Shown here piece by piece: positions 55,001 through 63,390 of a stretch of 64,000 bases of DNA (its first letter is position 1; each line of letters opens with the position of its first letter). The notes beneath the pieces are model-generated. The model did no database searches. It was not told the origin of the DNA and saw nothing but the letters and a program-made list of their open reading frames with translations. The position numbers and the translations under genes were made by a program. The stretch comes from an uncultured Alphaproteobacteria bacterium (lineage in GTDB: Bacteria > Pseudomonadota > Alphaproteobacteria > Micropepsales > Micropepsaceae), in assembly GCA_902826695.1 (NCBI GenBank), contig CADEFU010000001.1, positions 398,134-462,133 of the forward strand, written 5' to 3'.

Positions 55001-55667
55001 CGAGTCGCACTCGATCGGCGTTTACGGCGAGCAAGGTGCCGGTTTGGTGCATCAATTGGGTCTGACGGACAGGGTTCAGTATTTGACGCTTAGCCTGTCG
55101 AAGGCATTTGCCACGCGAGCGGGCTTGGTGGCGGGACCGGAGCGCGTGATGTCCTATTTCCCGTATGAGGCCAAGCCTGCGATCTTCTCGTCGGCAGTAT
55201 TGCTGCATGAGGTCGCGGGACTCGATATGACACTGAAGGTCATCCGCGACGAAGATTGGCGGCGCGAGCAGCTGTGGGACAATACACGCTATCTACGCAG
55301 CCGGTTGTCGCGGCTCGGTTACTCGGTAGACCAAAGCGACGCGCAGATCGTTGCGCTTCAGGCCGGCAATGAGGTGCAGACGCGCCAGTTGCGCGACGCG
55401 TTGGAAGAGCGCGGCGTCTTCGGCGCTGTGTTCTGTTGGCCTGCGACGCCGAAGAACCGCTGCATCATCCGCCTGTCGGTAAATGCGCGGCTGAGCAAGC
55501 ACGATCTCGACCGGGTAGTCGATGCGTGTGCGGACATCGCTCAGAAGAGAATTGTCACGCCGTGGCCCAAGGATTTGCTGGTTGAGGCGCCGAAGCCGCA
55601 GGTGGGCGGTGAAAGCGGGTGGAATTGGACAGGGCTTGGTGCGCCGGCTCCGGCGGCCGGGTCGTAA
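52044..55667 (+). CDS. Fusion protein: MMPL/RND exporter with C-terminal CqsA-like synthase
   Basis: Residues 1 to about 785 form a complete MMPL/COG1033-type RND exporter. It has a first helix after residue 25, a periplasmic domain, two blocks of five to six helices (about 255-415 and 630-785), FIVLTVALAYSVHLIAEYVDG, and the mirrored ALTFGIVVDDTIHYLSRYARA with paired Asp. From about residue 793 to 1190 comes a complete CqsA-like alpha-oxoamine synthase with Asp986/His989 and Schiff-base Lys1020 (LSLSKAFATRAG). By eye it is roughly two thirds identical to the free synthase encoded immediately upstream. No stop or frame change separates the halves. ATG 52044 is in TGATG overlap with the upstream gene. 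The protein would hold a synthase at the inner face of its own exporter. Confidence 0.9.
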   Translation: MKIWRPVAGREADGTLAYIYCQWLYRFRWWVVGFYAAVAVAAIALTAGLRSTMDNRVFFGPENPELMLLTTLEKDYTQSNDVLVAIESKSGSVFTREGLSAVVELTQVMWKAPFATRVDSLSNFQHSNGNGDQVEIGDLVPKGFSYAPEDLARVRSIALNDPLLKGLLVSSNGAVAGVRVNFQFPRDDAASVAEIARYLTAIRGAFQQKHPEVNLYMTGNVMVMEAFGEAQMRDTVYLVPVMAAVMAVILFLLLRSWAATLIAMVTAGLSTLIALGCASLAGLVLSAGTAPAPFIVLTVALAYSVHLIAEYVDGCRLGASNRVSALGAVESNVFPIFLTSLTTAIGFLSMNASDAPPFHDLGNISAIGVVAAFVLTFSLTPALLQIFTVPVNTKTSVTHKALKALAKTVTAKPGRVLGTMTVVVVVLTVGILQMRQSEDWVAYFDETYQFRRDTDAVLQKLTGFDVLEFSISAKAYDGVENPKYLKKLEEFVTWLREQPEVLNVVSLSDIVKRVNRNVHGDSPTHNRLPDTREEAAQYLLLYEMSLPQGLSLTDRITAPRNASRVTVVVAANGKNLPSDELIPLSERFENWLATKGGPGMATQATGLSLMFAHLSSRNIELMIGGTSGAVLIVSLILIMGLRSFKLALVSLVGDFVPALMALGLWGYLAAEMNVAVSIVAALTFGIVVDDTIHYLSRYARARRILGMTADQAVEYAFTSTGKAMVFTMTVMCFGFTVLAFSSFGVNATLGQLTVITFGFALLSDFLILAPLLLICDRHLKLFVWHPERRAFRVSETQSLRARVDAYFERFRDGHVVVGRVPEPGSVELWSNDYLALGGHAKIVKAQADLLESHTEGVYMSAVYLNETSPQRKFELDMAKFLGTEAAVLCQSGWAANTGLVQALVDERTPVYLDQFAHASLWEGAKMARAKPHAFRHNQPEHLERMIKRFGPGLVMVDAVYSAYGTVCPLVEIVELCEREGCTLVVDESHSIGVYGEQGAGLVHQLGLTDRVQYLTLSLSKAFATRAGLVAGPERVMSYFPYEAKPAIFSSAVLLHEVAGLDMTLKVIRDEDWRREQLWDNTRYLRSRLSRLGYSVDQSDAQIVALQAGNEVQTRQLRDALEERGVFGAVFCWPATPKNRCIIRLSVNARLSKHDLDRVVDACADIAQKRIVTPWPKDLLVEAPKPQVGGESGWNWTGLGAPAPAAGS

Positions 55668-55680
55668 AGGGGAACGTGCT

Positions 55681-56490
55681 GTGAAACATCATCTGACAAC
55701 GACTGCGTTGGTCTTTGTGGCGGCGGTTCTGACCGCAAGTGCAGCGCCGCAGCTGGCGGGCGATCCGAAGGCGAAGGGTCGCGAGATTACGGCGGAGTCG
55801 ATCCGACGCGATGCTGGATTTGGCGACACGCGCTCGGAGATGACGATGCAGTTGATGAGCGGGGGCGCGGAGGTCAGCCGGCGGACGCTGCGCATGGATG
55901 TGCTCGAGGGGCCGAACAATGATGTTGGCGACAAGTCGGTCATCTTTTTCCAGACGCCGAAGGATGTGCAGGGAACTGTGCTTTTGACGCACACGAAAAT
56001 CCTCACGCCGGACGACCAATGGATATTCATTCCGGCGATCTCGCGCGTGAAGCGGATCGCCTCGGCCAATAAGTCGGGACCGTTCTTGGGTAGTGAGTTC
56101 GCTTACGAAGACTTAACGGCACAGGAGCTTGGCAAGTACGAGTACATGTGGCTGAGGGACGAAGCCTGCCCGGAGGCGGGACGGCAGTGTCACGTGGTTG
56201 AGCGCAAGCCGCTGTATGAGAACTCTGGCTACCGGCGCCAGGTTTCGTGGATCGATACCACCGACTTCTTGTTCCGCAAGATCGAGTTTTACAACCTGGA
56301 AGACCGCTTGCAGAAGACGCTGACGCTGAGCGGCTACCGGAGCGAGGGCAAGCACTGGCGTCCGCACATGCTGACGATGGTCAATCATCAGACGGGGCGG
56401 TCTACGAAACTCGAAGTTTCCGAGATCAAGTTTAGGACGGGATTAACCGAGAACGATTTTACTGAGCAGGCGATGGAGCGGCTCAGGTAA
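55681..56490 (+). CDS. LolA-like outer-membrane lipoprotein-sorting family protein
   Basis: This 269-residue protein has a signal peptide (TTALVFVAAVLTASAAP). A beta-rich domain typical of the COG2834 LolA/LolB-like group follows, with DARMTMQLMS-like and GDKSVIFFQTPKDVQGTVLLTHT, then WIFIPAISRVKRIASANKSGPFLGSEFAYEDL. Genes of this family habitually follow COG1033 RND exporters, and it is thought to carry hydrophobic cargo across the periplasm. GTG 55681 follows an AAAGGGGAA ribosome site, 13 bases after the fusion gene. Confidence 0.87.
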   Translation: MKHHLTTTALVFVAAVLTASAAPQLAGDPKAKGREITAESIRRDAGFGDTRSEMTMQLMSGGAEVSRRTLRMDVLEGPNNDVGDKSVIFFQTPKDVQGTVLLTHTKILTPDDQWIFIPAISRVKRIASANKSGPFLGSEFAYEDLTAQELGKYEYMWLRDEACPEAGRQCHVVERKPLYENSGYRRQVSWIDTTDFLFRKIEFYNLEDRLQKTLTLSGYRSEGKHWRPHMLTMVNHQTGRSTKLEVSEIKFRTGLTENDFTEQAMERLR

Positions 56491-56502
56491 GATTTCGTTT
56501 AC

Positions 56503-57732
56503 GTGTCGATGCGGGGAAGAAAAAGGACAGTCACTCTTCTCCCGCTTCTGACAGTGGTTGCCCTTCTGCGTCCGGCGTTTGCCGACGATGGCACACTGAC
56601 GATACGGGGTAGCATCGGGGTCGAAGTTCGCGCGTTCCCGATGCGGCCGGCCTATCCGATGCAGGATGGCGATAGTTTTCAGGGGTCCGTGACGGCGTCG
56701 GCGAAGGTATCTTGGGCATCGGCTGCGAACGATGTTGTTATCGACGTAGCGCCCTTTCTTCGGCTTGACGATACCGACGACAAGCGCACGCACTGGGATA
56801 TGCGCGAGGCGGCGATCAACGTTTACTCAGACAATCTCGACGTGCGACTCGGTGTTTCCAAGGTTTATTGGGGCGTAACCGAGTCACGCAAGCTCGTCGA
56901 TATTGTGAACCAGACCGATCTTGTCGAAGAGCCGGAGGGCGATGAAAAGCTCGGGCAGCCGATGCTGATGCTGCGGGGGCATGTCGACGGGTTTGAGGCC
57001 TCTGTGCTGGTTTTGCCAGCGTTTCGGCCGCGGACGTTTCCCGGTGTCGAGGGGCGGTTGAGACCGGCGCTTGCGGTTGACGAAGACTTGGCGCGCTACG
57101 AATCCGGCGAACGTACGGAGCGGGTTGATTTTGCCGGGCGTCTTAAGGGGCGCGTGGACGATTTCGACATCGGTGTTTCGTATTTCAACGGGACGAGCCG
57201 GGAGCCGCGGTATGAGCTGGCCGGGGCGGCGCTTGCGCCCGTCTACGACACCATCGATCAAGTGGGTCTCGACATTCAGGCAACGCTGGATTCGACGTTG
57301 CTGAAACTTGAGGCGATTTCGCGCGACGGGCACCGTGGAGCGGGAGCGCGTCAGTTCACCGCGGTCGTCATCGGCGTCGAGCATACGCTTTCGCAAGTGG
57401 CGGGTACGGCATGGGATGTTGGGCTGATCGGAGAGTTCAACTGGGACGACCGGCCAGCGTCGGCGCCGCCGACGATCTTTGACCGGGATTTTTTCGTGGG
57501 CGCGCGGTTTGCGTTTAACGACGACGGCGACAGTTCGGCGCTTTTGGGTGCGTTGATCGATGTCGAGAAGGGTTCCATTTACGCAACGATCGAGGCGTCC
57601 ACGAGGTTACTGGAGTCTTTACGATTGGAGATCGAGGCAGGCTTCGTGCTCGATACGGGGGACGGCGATTTCGTTCTTCGGCAGTACAAGAACGATTCGT
57701 TCATTAGCGTTCGCTTAATGCATTATCTCTAA
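56503..57732 (+). CDS. Predicted outer-membrane beta-barrel protein
   Basis: This 409-residue exported protein (signal LLPLLTVVALLRPAFA) is made of alternating amphipathic strands typical of porin-like or DUF1302-like barrels. Examples are SVTASAKVSWASAANDVVIDVAPFLRL, DNLDVRLGVSKVYWGVTESRKLVDI, DIGVSYFNGTSREPRY and ISVRLMHYL at the end. WGVTESRxLVDIVNQTDLVEEPEGDEKLGQP is shared by barrel proteins that accompany RND/LolA-like exporters. It is the likely outer-membrane partner of the transporter. GTG 56503 or ATG 56509 is the start; 12 bases separate it from the LolA-like gene. Confidence 0.8.
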   Translation: MSMRGRKRTVTLLPLLTVVALLRPAFADDGTLTIRGSIGVEVRAFPMRPAYPMQDGDSFQGSVTASAKVSWASAANDVVIDVAPFLRLDDTDDKRTHWDMREAAINVYSDNLDVRLGVSKVYWGVTESRKLVDIVNQTDLVEEPEGDEKLGQPMLMLRGHVDGFEASVLVLPAFRPRTFPGVEGRLRPALAVDEDLARYESGERTERVDFAGRLKGRVDDFDIGVSYFNGTSREPRYELAGAALAPVYDTIDQVGLDIQATLDSTLLKLEAISRDGHRGAGARQFTAVVIGVEHTLSQVAGTAWDVGLIGEFNWDDRPASAPPTIFDRDFFVGARFAFNDDGDSSALLGALIDVEKGSIYATIEASTRLLESLRLEIEAGFVLDTGDGDFVLRQYKNDSFISVRLMHYL

Positions 57733-57775
57733 GTGCCGTTTAGCACCGAATTAGGGCGAAACGGGTAGGCTTGCT

Positions 57776-59669
<1,894 letters not shown>

Positions 59670-59673
<4 letters not shown>

Positions 59674-60401
59674 CGCGGTTGCCATTTGCGGGCGATTGCC
59701 GCGTTCTCGCCGCTTTCATCCAGCCTTTCGCGAACGCCGAGGCGCGCTAAGGCTGCGTCGATGACGGGATCCTTCTTTGCGCCAGCGGTGTGGTAGCTCT
59801 CAGGGAAGTCGTTGAGCGGCATGGTCGCGAACGCTTCGATGCACCATTCGTCGTGGGCGATGTCGCGGCAGGCTACGAGGCGTGCAGCCATCTCTCTGTC
59901 GCGGACGTGGATTTCGCGGCACTCTCGCTTGTCGTTCGCGACGAAGCTCACCACCGGGCGGATGTTTAGATCGTCTGCCTTGACCAGGGTGCCGGATGCG
60001 GCCGTGACAGCCGCAGCTTCGACCGCGCCGGCGATCGCGACACCGTCGTCGACGTGCCGAATCCAGCCGGCCTGCGTGGGTGTCAGCGTGGTACCGAGCA
60101 TCAGCGCGGCGAGGCTCGCCGCAATTGCGGTTCCGGCGACGGGCAGCCACCGGGTGGCGCGGGGCTTCACGGGCAGTGGAATGACTTTGGCTGCCGGTTT
60201 CAACAGCTCAGCGAAACGATCGGGAATGTCGACGCTGGGCGTGACGGCGGCGCGCAAGACGTCGTCCAGGTTCTTTAAGGCCTGCAGACGTTCGCGCAGA
60301 GATGAATCGGTTGCCAGCGCTTGGCGGACGGCCTCGGCATGCTCGGCTTCAAGTTCGCCGTCGGCAAATGCCATAAGAGCTTCGTCGTCGATCCGGTTCA
60401 T
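59670..60401 (-). CDS. Membrane anti-sigma factor
   Basis: This 243-residue protein has a cytoplasmic N-terminal helical domain (DDEALMAFADGELEAEHAEAVRQAL) typical of anti-sigma domains lacking the zinc motif. A single membrane helix (LPVAGTAIAASLAALMLGTTL, about residues 85-107) and a periplasmic domain with RECREIHVRDREMAA and LVACRDIAHDEWCIEAF follow. It overlaps the sigma gene by 4 bases (ATGA). It should hold the sigma factor at the membrane until released, perhaps by proteolysis. Its stop overlaps the end of the convergent CqsS-like gene. Confidence 0.88.
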
Positions 60402-60931
60402 TGTGCGCTGGCCTTCTGAAGGGCAATGTTTTTGTCGTCTTCAATCATGCGCCGCAGGGCATCGCGGCCCCGGGAAAGTCTGCTCATTAGCGTGCCAATC
60501 GGGATTTCCAGCTGATCGGCGGCTTCACGGTAGGAACGGCCGTCCAAGACTACGAGAGCAAGGGCGAGCCGCTGGTCGTCGGGCAGGCGGGTGAAGCATT
60601 CTCGTGTTCTGGTTAGCATTAACATCGTTTCTGCGACACTGGACCCGTCAACCGTCTCTTCGTTTCCCGCACTGTTGAGCACTTGCTTGCGCTCGTCAGT
60701 CCGCCTGCGGCGCAACTCATCGCGCCAGATATTCTGCATAATCTTGAAGATCCAGCTTTCGAGGCTGGTCCCCACCTGCCACTGGTTGGCCTTCGTTAAT
60801 ACCCGCTCAATTGCAGCTTGTACGATGTCGTCCCCTTGCTCAGGCGTCCCTGCCAGAGCGACCCCAAAGCGTCGCAACCGCGGCAAAAGTGCCGCGACGC
60901 TGCGCCGGAGCTCTTCATCGGAACTATTCAT
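60398..60931 (-). CDS. ECF-family RNA polymerase sigma factor
   Basis: This 177-residue sigma-70 family protein has region 2 (LAGTPEQGDDIVQAAIERVL, WIFKIMQNIWRDELRRRR) and region 4 (FTRLPDDQRLALALVVLDGRSYREAADQLEIPIGTLMSRLSRGRDALRRM), separated by a short linker. It lacks regions 1 and 3. It is transcribed with its anti-sigma factor. A candidate autoregulated promoter lies 20-45 bases upstream. Targets may include the divergent subtilase gene, but this is inference. Confidence 0.93.
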   Translation of the reverse strand: MNSSDEELRRSVAALLPRLRRFGVALAGTPEQGDDIVQAAIERVLTKANQWQVGTSLESWIFKIMQNIWRDELRRRRTDERKQVLNSAGNEETVDGSSVAETMLMLTRTRECFTRLPDDQRLALALVVLDGRSYREAADQLEIPIGTLMSRLSRGRDALRRMIEDDKNIALQKASAQ

Positions 60932-60949
60932 ACTTGCGCACGTGAGGAC

Positions 60950-60975
60950 AACGAATGAGGGGGAGGGATTATTCC
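60950..60975 (-). promoter_or_regulatory. Candidate ECF-type promoter of the sigma/anti-sigma operon
   Basis: On the minus strand GGAAT (60975-60971) and CGTT (60953-60950) are separated by 17 bases. This matches the GGAAC-N16/17-CGTT pattern used by many ECF sigma factors at their own promoters. The start codon lies about 20 bases downstream. Assignment is by sequence pattern only. Confidence 0.55.
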
Positions 60976-61001
60976 CTACCTTAACTGGAATTTTGTCTGG
61001 G

Positions 61002-62576
61002 GTGGGGGGCTATGTTCAACCGGGAAACCGGACTAAAGATAATGCCCGGATTTCCGGGATTCTTGAAGGCGGTAAGCGTTGCAAAGCGTGGATCTTCGGT
61101 TTGGCCTGGGCGTTAGCTCTGCTCATCGCGCCCACGATCGCGTGGTCGGGTAGTGGCACGGGCGGCGGTGGCGACGATTCGTCGGACGGCTCCGATGACG
61201 ACGGCGGTGAATCAGGCGGCGACGACGGTGGCGAAACCGGTGGCGGCGACGACGGTGGCGAATCCGGTGGCGGCGACGACGGTGGCGAATCCGGTGGCGG
61301 CGACGACGGTGGTGAATCCGGTGGCGGCGACGACGGTGGTGAATCCGGTGGCGACGACGACGGTGGTGAAACCGGTGGCGGCGACGGTGGAGAGTCCAGC
61401 AGTGGCGGGGAAGGCGGCGAGTCCGGGGGCGACGACAGTGGGTCGTCTGAGAACTCAGGGCGCGGCTCTTCGCGGGACGACGACAAGCACTCAAACCGCG
61501 GGACCGGCGAATCCGGCCATCATGATCGAGACGATGGCATTGAGCTCGTCACCAATGACGACGGCGACCGCGTCCGTGCCGGCGAGGCGGTTCTGCTGAC
61601 GAAGGACGATGATGTCGCGCAACGTTTGAGCCGCGACGGCATTACGGTGATCGAGAGCTTCCACTTGGAGGCGATCGGATCGACGGCGGTTCGGGTCGCG
61701 GTGCCTGGTGGCATGACGCAGCGGCAGATGCTCGACAAGCTGCGTGCGATCGATCCGAAGGGCGTTGCGACGTTCAATCACGTCTATGAACCGGCTGGTT
61801 CGGCGTCGGTGCTAAAGGTGTCGTCGGTTGCCCCTCCCGCGCGTGCCGCAGCTGCGCGCCGCACGAAGGTTGGGCTGATCGACGCGGGTGTGAATGAGAA
61901 GCATCCATTGCTCAGCCGCGTGTCTGTGACCACGCGCGCCTTCGATGCGCGCGCCAGCAGGGCCGAGCACGGTACTGCCGTTGCCTCGCGGATCGCCGAG
62001 GTTGCGCCCGGCGCTGCCGTCTATGCGGCGAACGTGTTTACAGTGGCGGCCGACGGGCAAGAGATTGCGACCGCGGATGCGATTGCGCGCGGACTTGATT
62101 GGCTTGCGAAGATGCGCGTGCCAGTGATCAACTTGAGCTTGACGGGGCCTGCAAACCCGATCTTGGAAGCGATGACGTCGCGGTTGAGTGCGCAGGGGCA
62201 CATTTTGGTGGCGGCAGTCGGCAACGAGGGACCACGCGGCGCGCCGCAATATCCGGCGGCCTATCAGAACGTGGTTGGTGTGACTGCGGTCGACGCTAAG
62301 AACCAGGTTTATTTGTACGCAAACCAGGGAAGCTATGTCGATTTCGCGGCGCGTGGTGTCGATGCCCGTGTGGCAGATCAGAATGGCGCGGTGGATACCG
62401 TCTCTGGCACGTCGTATGCAGCGCCCGTTATTGCGGCAAAGTTGGCGCGGGCAGTTGACGAACCGGATGTGGCTCAAGCTCGCGCAGCGCTAAGCGCCCT
62501 GGCAGCGGAGGCGCGCGACTTGGGAGCGCCCGGGCGCGACCCGGTCTACGGGCTCGGGCTTATCGCGAACCAGTAG
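61002..62576 (+). CDS. Subtilisin-family (S8) serine peptidase with acidic Gly/Asp/Glu repeat linker
   Basis: The product of about 524 residues begins with a membrane signal (CKAWIFGLAWALALLIAPTIAWS). A very acidic low-complexity region of about 110 residues made of GDDGGESGG repeats follows, then a propeptide-like domain (AVLLTKDDDVAQRLSRDGITVIESF) and a peptidase S8 domain. The triad is visible: Asp294 in GLIDAGVN, His323 in EHGTAVAS and Ser471 in SGTSYAAP, with oxyanion Asn408 in VGNEG. GTG 61002 is a tentative start, because the upstream frame enters the divergent sigma gene; no ATG precedes the signal sequence. Opposite the ECF/anti-sigma pair, it may be a target or a regulator of that pair. 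Confidence 0.8.
   Translation: MGGYVQPGNRTKDNARISGILEGGKRCKAWIFGLAWALALLIAPTIAWSGSGTGGGGDDSSDGSDDDGGESGGDDGGETGGGDDGGESGGGDDGGESGGGDDGGESGGGDDGGESGGDDDGGETGGGDGGESSSGGEGGESGGDDSGSSENSGRGSSRDDDKHSNRGTGESGHHDRDDGIELVTNDDGDRVRAGEAVLLTKDDDVAQRLSRDGITVIESFHLEAIGSTAVRVAVPGGMTQRQMLDKLRAIDPKGVATFNHVYEPAGSASVLKVSSVAPPARAAAARRTKVGLIDAGVNEKHPLLSRVSVTTRAFDARASRAEHGTAVASRIAEVAPGAAVYAANVFTVAADGQEIATADAIARGLDWLAKMRVPVINLSLTGPANPILEAMTSRLSAQGHILVAAVGNEGPRGAPQYPAAYQNVVGVTAVDAKNQVYLYANQGSYVDFAARGVDARVADQNGAVDTVSGTSYAAPVIAAKLARAVDEPDVAQARAALSALAAEARDLGAPGRDPVYGLGLIANQ
61197..61400 (+). repeat. 27-bp coding minisatellite (GDDGGESGG)
   Basis: A 27-bp unit encoding Gly-Asp-Asp-Gly-Gly-Glu-Ser/Thr-Gly-Gly is repeated about seven times with few changes, within the linker of the subtilase. 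Near-identity at the DNA level, not only at the protein level, marks a recent tandem expansion that could vary in copy number between strains. Confidence 0.8.
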
Positions 62577-62586
62577 CTTTCGCCGG

Positions 62587-63207
62587 TTATGCGTCGCGCG
62601 TCGCCTTGACCAGGGCTGCGAAGTCCACACGCGCGATCGGCTCCAGTTCTTTGATCAGGCGGCCTGCTTGTTCGGAAGCTTCGATGAGGAAATCGAAGCT
62701 GCCGTCCCGGCGGCGTGCGTGATCAGCGCGTGTTGCTTCCAAGAGTTCTTTGCGCGCGGCCGGGACGTCGGGGTCGTTGATCGAGGCGGTGATGCCGGCG
62801 GCTTCCAACGCTGCCTCGACCGCGCCTTCGACGCCCATCATTGTGCGAAGGAGCGTTGTGTGGATACGGGCGCGCATCGCGGGGTCGCGCAACTCGAACA
62901 AGCGCTCTCGATTGCGATCGTAGACATCGAGTTCGCGGCGGATCATGCGCAAGAGCCGCATTGTGACCGGGCCGTAGGGGTCGCCGATGGCGCGGGCGCG
63001 GCTTGCCGCGGCGACCGTCACGCCCAGGAGCGCCATGATCTCGCCGAAGAAAAGGGCGGCTTGGCGTTCGCGGCGGCGTGTGTCGACCCGATGCTCGATT
63101 TGCGTCGCGATGAAGCCGCCGGCCGTTGCCAATACCGCGCCGGCGACGACCGCGCCTAGCGTGTCGAGGTTCGAGAGAAAGTCGAAAGCTTCGGCGCGAA
63201 TGGGCAT
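62587..63207 (-). CDS. Hypothetical membrane-associated protein
   Basis: I do not recognise this 206-residue product. A single hydrophobic segment near the N-terminus (LGAVVAGAVLATAGGFIATQI) is followed by a mostly helical, Arg-rich domain (RRRERQAALFFGEIMALLG, LLRMIRRELDVYDRNRERLF) with no catalytic motif. ATG 63207 is preferred over a start 24 residues upstream because the latter leads with unrelated sequence. It converges with the subtilase gene (10-base gap) and has tRNA-Gln behind it. Confidence 0.65.
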   Translation of the reverse strand: MPIRAEAFDFLSNLDTLGAVVAGAVLATAGGFIATQIEHRVDTRRRERQAALFFGEIMALLGVTVAAASRARAIGDPYGPVTMRLLRMIRRELDVYDRNRERLFELRDPAMRARIHTTLLRTMMGVEGAVEAALEAAGITASINDPDVPAARKELLEATRADHARRRDGSFDFLIEASEQAGRLIKELEPIARVDFAALVKATRDA

Positions 63208-63310
63208 GAAGGCGGTCCGTTGGCGTGTTTTCACTAGTGTAGAGTGCACGCAGGCCGCCGCGAAGACCTTGCGGGGCAAGGTCTTCGGGGTTAATAAAGC
63301 GCCCCGCCAT

Positions 63311-63384
63311 TGGGGGATCGTCTAACGGTAGGACTGCAGACTCTGACTCTGCCTGTCTAGGTTCGAATCCTAGTCCCCCAACCA
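63311..63384 (+). tRNA. tRNA-Gln (anticodon CTG)
   Basis: A complete cloverleaf of 74 nt including encoded CCA is visible. The acceptor TGGGGGA pairs with TCCCCCA, the anticodon stem GCAGA/TCTGC encloses CTCTGAC giving anticodon CTG, and the T-loop is TTCGAAT. It reads CAG glutamine codons. Confidence 0.96.
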
Positions 63385-63390
63385 GCCCTT

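Noticed and set aside
60591..61001. Upstream extension of the subtilase frame into the divergent sigma-factor gene
   Set aside because: The extra 137 codons overlap the sigma gene on the other strand and precede the signal sequence, so translation is taken to start near 61002.
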